Below are positions 1 to 10,941 of a DNA stretch of 64,000 bases, in pieces. This stretch comes from Streptomyces asoensis (GTDB lineage Bacteria > Actinomycetota > Actinomycetes > Streptomycetales > Streptomycetaceae). The notes under the pieces are model-generated. The model had not been told where the DNA came from, searched no databases, and saw only the letters and a program-made list of their open reading frames with translations. The DNA is taken from assembly GCF_013085465.1 (NCBI RefSeq), contig NZ_CP049838.1, forward strand, positions 3,906,001-3,970,000, written 5' to 3'. The position numbers and the translations under genes were made by a program. Every line of letters starts with the position of its first letter. Within the stretch, counting starts at the first letter, position 1.

Positions 1-636
1 GGCGACCGCTGGACCGACGAGCAGGACGTGCTCGCGGTGATGGCGGAGCGGGTGGGCGTGAACGACGATCCCGAGTACCGCTACGGCCAGGACACCATCG
101 ACCCCGAGCTGACGGTCGACGGCCTCGACCGGCTCGCGGCCCGGCTGCGCAAGGCGGCCGAAGGACAGCAGCGGGTCCTCTTCGCCACCGGCCATCCGGG
201 CGGTCTCCTCGACGTGCACCGCGCCACCGCCGCCGCCCTGCGCGCGGCCGGCTGCGAGATCGTCGTCATCCCGGAGGGGCTCCAGACGGACGAGGGGTAC
301 GTCTGGCAGCTGGCCGACGTGGCGGTCCTCGAACACGGCGCCACGCTCTGGCACACCCACTCGGGCGAGCCGATGAAGGCCATCCTCACCGCACTCGAAC
401 GCGAGGGCCGGCCGCTGCCCGACCTGGTCGTCGCCGACCACGGCTGGGCGGGCTACGCCGGGCAGCACGGCGTCGACTCCGTCGGTTACGCCGACTGCAA
501 CGACCCGGCGCTGTTCATCGCCGAGTCGGAGGGCACCGTCCAGGTGGCGGTCCCCCTCGACGACCACGTCGTCAGCCCGCGTCACTACGACGTGATGACG
601 GCGTATCTGCTGGCGGCGGCGGGGCTGACCGACTAG
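1..636 (+). CDS. Phosphatase-like conserved protein, 5' end missing
   Basis: The reading frame is open from the first base of the window, so the N-terminus lies outside; 211 codons remain before the TAG stop. The visible part holds a glycine/histidine stretch ATGHPGGLLDVHRA (about residues 60-73), followed by alternating beta strands and Asp-rich turns (VVADHGWAG, DDHVVSPRHYD). I recall close relatives in Streptomyces annotated only as phosphatase. I cannot identify a catalytic motif with certainty, so the function is a family label rather than a deduction. It is convergent with the tesB-like gene, with a perfect hairpin between them. Confidence 0.6.
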   Translation, partial: GDRWTDEQDVLAVMAERVGVNDDPEYRYGQDTIDPELTVDGLDRLAARLRKAAEGQQRVLFATGHPGGLLDVHRATAAALRAAGCEIVVIPEGLQTDEGYVWQLADVAVLEHGATLWHTHSGEPMKAILTALEREGRPLPDLVVADHGWAGYAGQHGVDSVGYADCNDPALFIAESEGTVQVAVPLDDHVVSPRHYDVMTAYLLAAAGLTD

Positions 637-660
637 GCGCGGGAGAAGTCCCCCCGGAGG

Positions 661-686
661 GGCGCCGCACGCGCGTGTGCGGCGCC
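661..686. terminator. Bidirectional hairpin terminator
   Basis: A perfect 10-bp stem (GGCGCCGCAC / GTGCGGCGCC) with a 6-nt loop lies between two convergent genes and can serve both strands. There is no clear T-run, as is usual in Streptomyces. Confidence 0.7.
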
Positions 687-692
687 GTGTGC

Positions 693-1565
693 TCAGTCGC
701 CCCGGGGGGCGCGGACCACACCCTCCTGGATCACCGAGACGGCGAGCCGACCGTCCTGGGTGTAGATGCGGGCCTGGCCGAGGCCCCGGCCGCCGTGCGC
801 GGACGGCGACTCCTGGTCGTAGAGGAGCCACTCGTCGGCGCGGAACGGACGGTGGAACCACATCGCGTGGTCCAGGGACGCTCCCACCACGTCACCGACC
901 GCCCAGCCGCCGCGCCCGTGCGCGAGGAGGATCGAGTCGAGGAGCGTCATGTCGGAGACGTAGGTGGCGAGGACGACGTGCAGGAGCGGGTCGTCGGCCA
1001 GCTTGCCGTTGGCGCGGAACCAGACCTGGGAGTGCGGCTCGCGCGGTGCGCCGTACTGGCCGTACGGCGGCTCGTCGACATAGCGCAGGTCGACCGCCTC
1101 GCGGGCCTCGAGGAACTTCTCGACGACCTCGGGGGCGAGGTGGGCGTAGCCGCGCAGCCGTTCCTCGGAGGTGGGCAGGGTGGCCGGGTCCGGGGCGGGC
1201 GGCATGGGGGCCTGGTGGTCGAAGCCCTCCTCGTACCGCTGGAAGGAGGCGGACAGCGCGAAGATCGGCTGTCCGTGCTGGACGGCGACGACGCGGCGCG
1301 CGGTGAAGGACCGGCCGTCGTTCATCCGGTCGACCGTGTAGACGATGGGCGCGCCCGGGTCGCCCATGCGCAGGAAGTACGCGTGCAGCGAGTGGGCGAG
1401 CCGGTCCTCGGGGACCGTCCGCCCGGCGGCGACCAGCGCCTGCGCCGCGACCTGCCCGCCGAAGACGCGCGGGACGACGGCGGAGCGGGACCGGCCGCGG
1501 AAGATGTTCTCCTCGATCTGCTCGAGATCGAGCAGATCGAGGAGATCCTGTAGTGCCTGGCTCAT
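693..1565 (-). CDS. tesB: Acyl-CoA thioesterase II (TesB family)
   Basis: This 290-residue protein hydrolyses acyl-CoA thioesters to free acid and CoA in the cytoplasm. It has the double-hotdog length and signatures of TesB: FRGRSR and VFGGQVAAQAL near residues 22-45, then LHAYFLRMGDP and DGRSFTARRVVAVQ. It lies 36 bp downstream of an acyl-CoA dehydrogenase gene on the same strand, so the two are probably co-transcribed and may act together in acyl-CoA turnover. The ATG lacks a strong ribosome-binding site, which fits read-through from the dehydrogenase gene. The substrate chain length cannot be inferred. Confidence 0.85.
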   Translation of the reverse strand: MSQALQDLLDLLDLEQIEENIFRGRSRSAVVPRVFGGQVAAQALVAAGRTVPEDRLAHSLHAYFLRMGDPGAPIVYTVDRMNDGRSFTARRVVAVQHGQPIFALSASFQRYEEGFDHQAPMPPAPDPATLPTSEERLRGYAHLAPEVVEKFLEAREAVDLRYVDEPPYGQYGAPREPHSQVWFRANGKLADDPLLHVVLATYVSDMTLLDSILLAHGRGGWAVGDVVGASLDHAMWFHRPFRADEWLLYDQESPSAHGGRGLGQARIYTQDGRLAVSVIQEGVVRAPRGD

Positions 1566-1601
1566 GGCATCTAGTTGTAGCGGCCCGTGGTTGCGGGCTG
1601 C

Positions 1602-2759
1602 TTACAGACCCATGTCCTTCGCGATGATCGACTTCATGATCTCGCTGGTGCCGCCGTAGATGCGGTTGACGCGGTTGTCCGCGTACAGGCGGGCGATCGG
1701 GTACTCGTTCATGAAGCCGTAGCCGCCGTGCAGCTGGAGGCAGCGGTCGATCACCCGGTGGGCGACCTCGGTGCAGAACAGCTTGGCGCTGGCGGCCTCG
1801 GCCGGGGTCAGCTCGCCCGCGTCCAGGGCCTCCGTGGCGCGGTCGGCGACGGCCTCGGCCGCGTCCACCTCGGCCTGGCAGGCGGCCAGCTCGAACTTGG
1901 TGTTCTGGAAGTGCGCGACCGGCTTGCCGAAGACCACGCGCTCCTGCACGTACTGCTTGGCGAACCGGACGGCGGCCTTGGCCTGGGCGTACGCGCCGTA
2001 GGCGATGCCCCAGCGCTCGGAGGCGAGGTTGTGGCCGAGGTAGTAGAAGCCCTTGTTCTCCTCGCCGAGCAGGTCCTCGACGGGCACCTTGACGTCGACG
2101 AACGCCAGCTCGGCGGTGTCGGAGGTCTTCAGGCCGAGCTTGTCCAGCTTGCGGCCGACCGAGTAGCCCTCGGCCTTGGTGTCCACCACGAAGAGGGAGA
2201 TGCCGTGGCGGCGGTCCTCGGCGGTGGGCGCGGAGGTACGGGCGCAGACGATCATGCGGTCGGCGTGCACGCCACCGGTGATGAAGGTCTTGGAGCCGTT
2301 GAGGACGTAGTGCGTGCCGTCCTCGGAGAGCTTGGCGGTGCTCTTCATGCCCGCGAGGTCGGAGCCGGTGCCCGGCTCGGTCATCGCGATCGCCCACATC
2401 TCCTCGCCGGAGACGAACTTCGGCAGGAAGCGCTTCTTCTGCTCGTCGGTGGCGAGCAGCTTGAGGTACGGCAGACCGAGCAGCACGTGCACACCGGAGC
2501 CGCCGAAGGAGACACCCGCACGGGCGGTCTCCTCGTACAGCACGGCCTCGAACTTGTACGAGTCGATGCCGGCGCCGCCGTACTCCTCGTCGACGCGGAT
2601 GCCGAAGACGCCGAGCTCGGCGAGCTTGTAGTAGAAGTCGCGCGGCGCCTGGCCGGCCGCGAACCACTCGTCGTAGACGGGAACGACCTCGGCCTCGATG
2701 AAGGCCCGGAGGGTCTCCCGGAACGCCTCGTGATCCTCGTTGAACACCGTACGGCGCAC
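1602..2759 (-). CDS. Acyl-CoA dehydrogenase
   Basis: A flavoprotein of 385 residues that oxidises acyl-CoA to the 2-enoyl-CoA. Family signatures are present: AMTEPGTGSDLAGMKSTA (FAD/substrate binding), NGSKTFITGG, LGLKTSDTAEL, and the C-terminal LHGGYGFMNEYP...NRIYGGTSEI. I chose the GTG at 2759 because it follows GAGAGGGG at good spacing and begins right before the conserved N-terminal helix; the frame stays open further upstream to 2873 but that part is not protein-like. It heads a probable operon with the tesB-like gene. The substrate is unknown; it differs clearly from the second dehydrogenase at 8224-9384. Confidence 0.85.
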   Translation of the reverse strand: MRRTVFNEDHEAFRETLRAFIEAEVVPVYDEWFAAGQAPRDFYYKLAELGVFGIRVDEEYGGAGIDSYKFEAVLYEETARAGVSFGGSGVHVLLGLPYLKLLATDEQKKRFLPKFVSGEEMWAIAMTEPGTGSDLAGMKSTAKLSEDGTHYVLNGSKTFITGGVHADRMIVCARTSAPTAEDRRHGISLFVVDTKAEGYSVGRKLDKLGLKTSDTAELAFVDVKVPVEDLLGEENKGFYYLGHNLASERWGIAYGAYAQAKAAVRFAKQYVQERVVFGKPVAHFQNTKFELAACQAEVDAAEAVADRATEALDAGELTPAEAASAKLFCTEVAHRVIDRCLQLHGGYGFMNEYPIARLYADNRVNRIYGGTSEIMKSIIAKDMGL

Positions 2760-2846
2760 CGCCGGCCCCTCTCTGCGCCTAAGCCGGCGCCGCTCTCGCG
2801 GATGTGGTTGCTCGCCGTCGGGGGCTCCATTGATGGCTGCGACCCC

Positions 2847-2866
2847 ATGGCTAAGCGCTTGCTCAG
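2847..2866. promoter_or_regulatory. Candidate operator upstream of acyl-CoA dehydrogenase
   Basis: An imperfect palindrome centred on AAGCGCTT (2853-2860), flanked by GGCT and GCTC, lies about 90 bp upstream of the chosen dehydrogenase start, where its promoter should be. CAAG-NN-CTT(G/A) half-sites of this type are bound by TetR-family regulators of acyl-CoA metabolism in actinobacteria, but the match here is partial. Confidence 0.3.
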
Positions 2867-2924
2867 AGAACAACCGTACCGGCGAGTACGAAGAGCGTCC
2901 AGGGTGGGGCGGGGGTAACGCTCG

Positions 2925-3518
2925 TCACTCCACGGCCGCCGCGAACGCCCCCCTGGCCATCCGGTGCAGCAGCAGCGCCGTGGCCGCGCGACCCGGCAGG
3001 GAACCCGGTCGGCCGAGGTGCGGGGTGGAGTTCAGCAGACCGAAGACGGAGTGCACCGCAGAGCGGGCGGTCGGCTCGGCGAGGCCCGGATACACGGCAC
3101 GCAGGGCCTCCACCCACAGTTCGACGTACTGCCGCTGGAGCTGGCGGACCAGCTTGCGGTCGCTGTCACGGAGGCGGTCCAGCTCGCGGTCGTGCAGGGT
3201 GATCAGGGGACGGTCGTCGAGGGCGAAGTCGATGTGACCCTCGACGAGCGAGTCGAGGAACTCTTCGGGCGGCACGCCGTCGGCCTCCTGGAGGCGCCGC
3301 TTCGCACCGGTCAGCAGCCGGCCGCTGATGCCGACCAGCAGCTCGGCGAGCATCGCGTCCTTGCCCGGGAAGTGCCGGTAGAGCCCCGGCCCGCTGATGC
3401 CGACAGCGGCGCCTATCTCATCCACCCCGACACCGTGGAACCCGCGCTCGGCGAACAGCCGCGCGGCCTCCCTGAGGATCTGCTCGCGACGGGTGGGGGC
3501 GTCGGTTCTCGTGGCCAT
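2925..3518 (-). CDS. TetR-family regulator of the leucine-catabolic operon
   Basis: This 197-residue protein has an N-terminal TetR helix-turn-helix (residues about 12-58, with AARLFAERGFHGVGVDEIGAAVG and GPGLYRHFPGKDAML) and a C-terminal ligand/dimerisation domain. It is transcribed divergently from the carboxylase operon, with 96 bp between the start codons. Two identical-pattern 16-bp palindromes occupy that gap. From the position I infer it represses the operon and itself, with an acyl-CoA intermediate as the likely effector; neither is shown by sequence alone. Confidence 0.85.
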   Translation of the reverse strand: MATRTDAPTRREQILREAARLFAERGFHGVGVDEIGAAVGISGPGLYRHFPGKDAMLAELLVGISGRLLTGAKRRLQEADGVPPEEFLDSLVEGHIDFALDDRPLITLHDRELDRLRDSDRKLVRQLQRQYVELWVEALRAVYPGLAEPTARSAVHSVFGLLNSTPHLGRPGSLPGRAATALLLHRMARGAFAAAVE

Positions 3519-3540
3519 GAAGGCAATTCTAGACAGGGAG

Positions 3541-3556
3541 GTTAGCGGTCGTTAAC
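3541..3556. promoter_or_regulatory. TetR-type operator, copy 1
   Basis: GTTAGCGGTCGTTAAC is a 16-bp inverted repeat (G flank on the left, C on the right extend it to 18 bp) in the divergent gap. It shares the pattern GTTARCGSTCRTTAAC with a second copy 28 bp downstream. It lies 23 bp before the regulator's ATG on the minus strand. Confidence 0.7.
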
Positions 3557-3568
3557 CTGAAGGAAATG

Positions 3569-3584
3569 GTTAACGCTCATTAAC
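3569..3584. promoter_or_regulatory. TetR-type operator, copy 2
   Basis: GTTAACGCTCATTAAC repeats the palindrome at 3541 with three changes that keep its symmetry class. It sits 31 bp upstream of the carboxyltransferase ATG, a position suited to blocking that promoter. Two sites 28 bp apart suggest paired dimer binding. Confidence 0.7.
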
Positions 3585-3614
3585 AGTCGATCACTGGGTG
3601 AGGGGACCGCAAGG

Positions 3615-5231
3615 ATGGAGCAGGCACCGGAGCTGACGAGCGCGGCAGACCCCGCGTCGGAGGCCTGGCGGGCCAACGAGGCGGCGCACCGCGCACTCGT
3701 CGACGAGCTGCGCGGCAAGCTGGCCGCGGCCCGGCTGGGGGGTGGGGAGAAGGCGAGGGCGCGCCACACCGCGCGCGGGAAGCTGTTGCCCCGGGACCGG
3801 GTCGACACCCTCCTGGACCCGGGTTCGCCCTTCCTGGAGCTCGCCCCCCTCGCCGCCGACGGCATGTACGAGGGGCAGGCCCCGGCGGCCGGGGTCATCG
3901 CCGGGATCGGACGGGTCGGCGGGCGCGCGTGCGTGATCGTCGCCAATGACGCCACCGTCAAGGGCGGCACGTACTACCCGATGACGGTGAAGAAGCATCT
4001 GCGGGCCCAGGAGGTCGCCCTCGAGAACCGGCTGCCCTGCCTGTATCTCGTGGACTCGGGCGGGGCCTTCCTGCCCATGCAGGACGAGGTGTTCCCGGAC
4101 CGGGAGCACTTCGGGCGGATCTTCTACAACCAGGCCCGGATGTCCGGGGCCGGGATCCCGCAGATCGCCGCGGTGCTGGGCTCGTGCACGGCCGGCGGGG
4201 CCTACGTCCCGGCCATGAGCGACGAGGCCGTCATCGTCCGCGGCCAGGGCACGATCTTCCTGGGCGGGCCCCCGCTGGTGAAGGCCGCCACCGGCGAGGT
4301 CGTCACCGCGGAGGAGCTGGGCGGCGGCGAGGTGCACGCGCGGGTGTCCGGCGTGACCGACCACCTCGCGGAGGACGACGCGCACGCGCTGCGCATCGTC
4401 CGGAACATCGTCGCCACGCTCCCCGCGCGCGGGCCCCTGCCCTGGGAGGTGCGGCCGTCCGTCGAACCCAAGGTCGACCCCTACGGGCTGTACGGCGCGG
4501 TGCCCGTCGACTCCCGCACCCCCTACGACGCGCGCGAGGTCATCGCGCGCGTGGTCGACGGCTCCCGCTTCGCGGAGTTCAAGGCCGAGTTCGGGCAGAC
4601 CCTGGTCACCGGCTTCGCCCGGATCCACGGCCACCCGGTCGGCATCGTCGCCAACAACGGCATCCTGTTCTCCGAGTCCGCCCAGAAGGGCGCCCACTTC
4701 ATCGAGCTGTGCGACCAGCGCGGGATCCCGCTGGTGTTCCTCCAGAACATCTCCGGGTTCATGGTCGGCCGGGACTACGAGGCCGGCGGCATCGCCAAGC
4801 ACGGCGCCAAGATGGTGACGGCCGTGGCGTGCACGCGCGTGCCGAAGCTGACGGTCGTCGTCGGCGGGTCGTACGGCGCCGGGAACTACTCCATGTGCGG
4901 CCGGGCCTACTCGCCCCGCTTCCTGTGGATGTGGCCGGGCGCCAAGATCTCCGTCATGGGCGGCGAGCAGGCCGCCTCCGTCCTCGCGACCGTCAAGCGG
5001 GACCAGCTGGAGGCGCGGGGCCAGGAGTGGCCCGCGGACGAGGAAGAGGCCTTCAAGGCCCCGGTCCGGCAGCAGTACGAGCGCCAGGGCAACGCCTACT
5101 ACGCCACCGCCCGACTCTGGGACGACGGCGTCATCGACCCGCTGGAGACCCGGCAGGTACTGGGCCTCGCCCTGACCGCCTGTGCCCATGCGCCGCTGGG
5201 TGACCCCCAGTTCGGCGTCTTCCGGATGTGA
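3615..5231 (+). CDS. accD1: Acyl-CoA carboxylase beta subunit (methylcrotonyl-CoA carboxyltransferase type)
   Basis: This 538-residue carboxyltransferase subunit moves the carboxyl group from biotin to the acyl-CoA. It has the two crotonase-like halves of the family: N-terminal [27 protein letters not shown] and [12 protein letters not shown], and C-terminal [44 protein letters not shown]. The latter resembles methylcrotonyl-CoA carboxylases, which fits the downstream HMG-CoA lyase and acyl-CoA dehydrogenase. It is the first gene of the operon, 11 bp ahead of the biotin subunit, and is probably controlled by the two palindromes before it. A broader acyl-CoA substrate range cannot be excluded. 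Confidence 0.9.
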   Translation: MEQAPELTSAADPASEAWRANEAAHRALVDELRGKLAAARLGGGEKARARHTARGKLLPRDRVDTLLDPGSPFLELAPLAADGMYEGQAPAAGVIAGIGRVGGRACVIVANDATVKGGTYYPMTVKKHLRAQEVALENRLPCLYLVDSGGAFLPMQDEVFPDREHFGRIFYNQARMSGAGIPQIAAVLGSCTAGGAYVPAMSDEAVIVRGQGTIFLGGPPLVKAATGEVVTAEELGGGEVHARVSGVTDHLAEDDAHALRIVRNIVATLPARGPLPWEVRPSVEPKVDPYGLYGAVPVDSRTPYDAREVIARVVDGSRFAEFKAEFGQTLVTGFARIHGHPVGIVANNGILFSESAQKGAHFIELCDQRGIPLVFLQNISGFMVGRDYEAGGIAKHGAKMVTAVACTRVPKLTVVVGGSYGAGNYSMCGRAYSPRFLWMWPGAKISVMGGEQAASVLATVKRDQLEARGQEWPADEEEAFKAPVRQQYERQGNAYYATARLWDDGVIDPLETRQVLGLALTACAHAPLGDPQFGVFRM

Positions 5232-5242
5232 GGAGGGGAGCA

Positions 5243-7269
<2,027 letters not shown>

Positions 7270-7273
<4 letters not shown>

Positions 7274-8217
7274 CACTTCCCATGGCCGTACCGGCCGAGG
7301 GCCTTCCCGCGCGGGTGCGCATCCACGAGGTGGGCCCGCGCGACGGCCTCCAGAACGAGAAGTCGACCGTGCCGACGGCTGTCAAGGCCGAGTTCGTCCA
7401 CCGCCTCGCCGACGCGGGCCTCACCACCATCGAGGCCACCAGCTTCGTCCACCCCGGGTGGGTGCCCCAACTCGCCGACGCCGAGGAGCTGTTCCCGCGC
7501 GTGAGCGGCCTCGAGGTGGCGCTCCCGGTGCTGGTGCCGAACGAGCGCGGGCTGGACCGCGCCCTCTCCCTGGGCGCCCGCCGGGTCGCCGTCTTCGCCA
7601 GCGCCACCGAGTCCTTCGCCAAGGCCAACCTCAACCGCTCGGTGGACGAAGTGCTGGCGATGTCCGAGCCGGTGGTGGCCCGGGCCAAGGCGCAGGGCGT
7701 GCATGTGCGCGGCTACCTCTCCATGTGCTTCGGCGACCCTTGGGAGGGCGCGGTCCCGGTCGACCAGGTCGTCCGGGTCTGCCGGGCCCTGCTCGACCTG
7801 GGCTGCGACGAACTGAGCCTGGGCGACACGATCGGCGTGGCCACCCCGGGTCACGTCCGGGCCCTGCTGACCGCGCTGAACGAACAGGGCGTGCCCACGG
7901 ACGCGCTGGGCGTGCACTTCCACGACACGTACGGCCAGGCGCTCGCCAACACCCTCGCCGCACTCCAGCACGGCGTCACCACCGTCGACGCCTCGGCGGG
8001 CGGTCTCGGCGGCTGCCCGTACGCCAAGTCCGCCACCGGCAATCTCGCCACCGAAGACCTGGTGTGGATGCTGCGGGGCCTCGGCATCGACACCGGGGTG
8101 GACCTCGGCCGTCTCGTCGCCACAAGCGAGTGGATGGCCGGCCGACTGGGCCGACCCAGCCCTTCCCGCACCGTCCGAGCACTCGGCACAACGACACAGT
8201 CCCACAAGGAGCAGTGA
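7270..8217 (+). CDS. hmgL: Hydroxymethylglutaryl-CoA lyase
   Basis: This 315-residue TIM-barrel enzyme cleaves HMG-CoA to acetoacetate and acetyl-CoA, the last step of leucine breakdown. It shows the DRE-TIM signature [12 protein letters not shown] near the N-terminus, the [10 protein letters not shown] metal-binding stretch and the [15 protein letters not shown] loop containing the conserved active-site cysteine of HMG-CoA lyases. The GTG start forms a GTGA overlap with the biotin subunit, indicating translational coupling; an ATG 12 bp downstream is a possible alternative. No methylglutaconyl-CoA hydratase is encoded next to it, so that step must come from elsewhere. Confidence 0.92.
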
Positions 8218-8223
8218 CCCGAA

Positions 8224-9384
8224 ATGGACCACCGTCTCTCTCCCGAACTGGAAGAACTCCGGCGCACTGTCGAGGAGTTCTCGCACGACGTGGTCGCGCC
8301 CAAGATCGGTGACTTCTACGAGCGGCACGAGTTCCCGTACGAGATCGTCCGCGAGATGGGCCGCATGGGCCTGTTCGGGCTGCCGTTCCCCGAGGAGCAC
8401 GGCGGCATGGGCGGCGACTACCTCGCCCTCGGCATCGTGCTGGAGGAACTCGCGCGCGTCGACTCGTCCGTGGCGATCACCCTGGAGGCGGGCGTCTCGC
8501 TGGGCGCCATGCCGATCCATCTCTTCGGGACGCCGGAGCAGAAGCGGGAGTGGCTGCCGCGGCTGTGCTCCGGCGAGATCCTGGGCGCCTTCGGGCTGAC
8601 CGAGCCGGACGGCGGCTCCGACGCGGGCGCGACGCGTACGACGGCCCGGCTCGACCCCGAGACGGACGAGTGGGTGATCAACGGCACCAAGTGCTTCATC
8701 ACCAACTCGGGCACGGACATCACGGGGCTGGTCACGGTCACGGCGGTGACCGGCCGCAAGCCGGACGGCCGGCCGCTGATCTCGGCCATCATCGTCCCGT
8801 CCGGCACACCGGGCTTCACGGTCGCGAGCCCGTACTCGAAGGTCGGCTGGAACGCCTCCGACACCCGTGAGTTGTCCTTCTCGGACGTGCGTGTCCCGGC
8901 GGCGAACCTGCTGGGCGAGGAGGGCCGCGGGTACGCGCAGTTCCTGCGGATCCTCGACGAGGGGCGGATCGCCATCGCGGCGCTGGCGACCGGCCTCGCG
9001 CAGGGCTGTGTGGACGAGTCGGTGAAGTACGCGAAGGAACGGCACGCGTTCGGCCGTCCGATCGGCGCCAACCAGGCCATCCAGTTCAAGATCGCCGACA
9101 TGGAGATGAAGGCCCACACGGCCCGCCTCGCCTGGCGGGACGCGGCCTCACGGCTGGTGGCCGGGGACCCCTTCAAGAAGGAGGCGGCCCTCGCCAAGCT
9201 CTACTCGTCGACGATCGCCGTCGACAACGCCCGCGACGCCACCCAGGTGCACGGCGGCTACGGCTTCATGAACGAGTACCCGGTGGCCCGGATGTGGCGC
9301 GACTCCAAGATCTTGGAGATCGGGGAGGGCACGAGCGAGGTGCAACGGATGCTGATCGCCCGCGAGTTGGGGCTGCCCGGCTGA
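8224..9384 (+). CDS. acdH: Acyl-CoA dehydrogenase, branched-chain/isovaleryl type
   Basis: A 386-residue flavoprotein, last gene of the operon, 6 bp after the lyase gene and preceded by AAGGAG. It carries FGLTEPDGGSDAGATRTTA, NGTKCFITNSG, the central GWNASDTRELSF and the C-terminal QVHGGYGFMNEYPVARMWRDSKILEIGEGTSEVQ. By position it should oxidise isovaleryl-CoA to 3-methylcrotonyl-CoA, the substrate of the carboxylase. The Streptomyces acdH family is also known to serve valine and isoleucine catabolism, so the range may include isobutyryl-CoA and 2-methylbutyryl-CoA. Confidence 0.88.
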   Translation: MDHRLSPELEELRRTVEEFSHDVVAPKIGDFYERHEFPYEIVREMGRMGLFGLPFPEEHGGMGGDYLALGIVLEELARVDSSVAITLEAGVSLGAMPIHLFGTPEQKREWLPRLCSGEILGAFGLTEPDGGSDAGATRTTARLDPETDEWVINGTKCFITNSGTDITGLVTVTAVTGRKPDGRPLISAIIVPSGTPGFTVASPYSKVGWNASDTRELSFSDVRVPAANLLGEEGRGYAQFLRILDEGRIAIAALATGLAQGCVDESVKYAKERHAFGRPIGANQAIQFKIADMEMKAHTARLAWRDAASRLVAGDPFKKEAALAKLYSSTIAVDNARDATQVHGGYGFMNEYPVARMWRDSKILEIGEGTSEVQRMLIARELGLPG

Positions 9385-9391
9385 GCCCGGA

Positions 9392-9409
9392 CGGGCCCGG
9401 CCGGGCCCG
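9392..9409. terminator. Probable operon-end hairpin
   Basis: CGGGCCCGGCCGGGCCCG is its own reverse complement and begins 8 bp after the stop of the last catabolic gene. Its position fits termination, although the symmetry leaves almost no loop. Confidence 0.45.
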
Positions 9410-9714
9410 GGGGCGCGGCGCCCTGCGGTGGCCGCGGTGACGCGTTCGCACGATGACCGGAAGTCGACCTGACATCGCGGGTCCGCTGCGCGCAGGAGGT
9501 CGTCGTACCGCTCGATTCGGGCCGGTACGGCGGCCTCCCAGGCATGCCCTGAGGCCGTCCGATCGCTCTTCACATCCTCGGAGCAAGCAGCAACTCCAGG
9601 CCCGAATCAGTCTCCTGACATCCCGTACACCTTTGATCCACAGGACGGGCACAGGAAACGGGCATGCGTCGACGTGGGCGTTCCACAACCTGGAACCACC
9701 CTCTGGACACGAGC
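9410..9714. other. Non-coding stretch before the desferrioxamine region
   Basis: About 300 bp without a convincing gene. A minus-strand open frame across 9148-9573 reads partly protein-like but starts at a GTG with a weak ribosome-binding site and runs into the acdH coding region, so I do not call it. The right-hand part is less GC-rich, as expected for a promoter region leading to the iron box at 9715. Confidence 0.5.
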
Positions 9715-9733
9715 TGAGGTTAGGCTAACCTAC
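9715..9733. promoter_or_regulatory. Iron box (DmdR1/IdeR-type) upstream of desE
   Basis: TGAGGTTAGGCTAACCTAC matches the 19-bp palindrome TTAGGTTAGGCTAACCTAA at 17 of 19 positions. It lies 50 bp ahead of the desE start. DmdR1 with Fe(II) would repress here and release under iron limitation. Confidence 0.85.
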
Positions 9734-9782
9734 GTTCGAACCGTCCTCGGGTGATCCGCCCCGTCCGAAAGTAGCCAGAGAC

Positions 9783-10832
9783 ATGCCCAACGCCAGAGCC
9801 GCTCGTCCCACCCGCCGTGGCATCCTCGCCGTCGGTGGCGCCCTGGGCCTCGGTGCCGCCCTCGCCGCCTGCGGGGACGACGACGCGAGCAGCAGTGGCT
9901 CCAAGTCGTCGGCGAGCGCCTCGGCCAAGTCCGGTCCCTGGACCTTCAAGGACGACCGCGGCACCACGGTGAAGCTCGACAAGATACCCACGAACATCGT
10001 CGCCTTCACCGGCGTCGGCGCCGCCCTGTACGACTACGGCATCCAGGTCAAGGGCGTCTTCGGCCCGACCAAGACCGCCGCGGGCAAGGCCGACGTCCAG
10101 GCCGGCGACATGGACATCAGCAAGGTGACGATCCTCGGCAACGTCTGGGACGAGTTCAACGTCGAGAAGTACGCGGCCCTCGCGCCCGAGGTGCTCATCT
10201 CCACGATGTTCGACAACGCCGGCACCCTCTGGTACGTCCCCGAGGCCTCCAAGGACAAGATCGCCAAGCTCGCCCCGAGCGTCGGCGTCTCCGTCTACGA
10301 CCGTCAGCTGACCGCTCCGCTCCAGCGCATGTGGGAGCTGGCCGAGTCGCTCGGCGCCGACATGACGGCGGCCGCGGTCACCGACGCCAAGAAGAAGTTC
10401 GAGGACGCGGCCGCCCGGCTGCGCGCCGCCGCGAAGGCCAAGCCCGAGATCAAGGTGCTGGCCGGTTCCGCGAGCGAGGCGCTCTTCTACGTCTCCGGCA
10501 CCAACCTCTCCATCGACCTGGAGTACTTCAAGGCCCTCGGCGTGAACTTCGTCGAGCCGCCGGAGAGCGCGAAGGCGGAGGGTGGCGGCTGGTACGAGTC
10601 GCTGAGCTGGGAGAACGTCGACAAGTACGCGGCCGACATCATCATGATGGACGACCGTTCCTCGACCATCCAGCCGGCCGACATCGCCGAGGCGACCTGG
10701 AAGAAGCTGCCCGCGGTGAAGGCCGGTCAGGTCATCGCGCGGTCGCCGGAGCCGATTCTCTCCTACGCGAAGTGCGTGCCGCTGCTGGAGAACCTCGCCG
10801 AGGCGCTCGAGAACGCGAAGAAGGTTGCCTGA
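9783..10832 (+). CDS. desE: Ferrioxamine-binding lipoprotein
   Basis: This 349-residue substrate-binding lipoprotein captures ferric desferrioxamines for ABC import. The N-terminus has a twin-arginine stretch (TRRGIL), a hydrophobic core and the lipobox LAAC at about residue 30, followed by a Ser/Lys-rich spacer. The mature part starts with the class-III binding-protein pattern FKDDRGTTVKLDKIPTNIVA. It is the first gene after a near-perfect iron box and stands beside the desferrioxamine biosynthesis genes. No permease or ATPase genes adjoin it. Confidence 0.92.
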   Translation: MPNARAARPTRRGILAVGGALGLGAALAACGDDDASSSGSKSSASASAKSGPWTFKDDRGTTVKLDKIPTNIVAFTGVGAALYDYGIQVKGVFGPTKTAAGKADVQAGDMDISKVTILGNVWDEFNVEKYAALAPEVLISTMFDNAGTLWYVPEASKDKIAKLAPSVGVSVYDRQLTAPLQRMWELAESLGADMTAAAVTDAKKKFEDAAARLRAAAKAKPEIKVLAGSASEALFYVSGTNLSIDLEYFKALGVNFVEPPESAKAEGGGWYESLSWENVDKYAADIIMMDDRSSTIQPADIAEATWKKLPAVKAGQVIARSPEPILSYAKCVPLLENLAEALENAKKVA

Positions 10833-10852
10833 GAAGGCTGACTTCATGTCGT

Positions 10853-10907
10853 GGGTGAGCTGCGGGTCCGGCTGTGGCCGGTCGCGCAGTTCCCCGCGCC
10901 CCTAGGT
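10853..10907 (+). repeat. Streptomyces dispersed intergenic repeat element (single copy here)
   Basis: The stretch containing GTCGCGCAGTTCCCCGCGCC followed by CCTAGG matches a short element that I know to recur between genes in many Streptomyces genomes, usually as a fold-back ending in cgcgcccct. It fills most of the gap between desE and the siderophore-interacting protein gene. I see no second copy in this window. Its role is unknown to me. Confidence 0.5.
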
Positions 10908-10941
10908 AGGCAATCTCCTCCTACGTTTCCAGGAGCACCCC

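Noticed and set aside
9148..9573. A 141-codon minus-strand gene between acdH and desE.
   Set aside because: Part of it reads plausibly, but it begins at a GTG with a weak ribosome-binding site and runs deep into acdH on the other strand.
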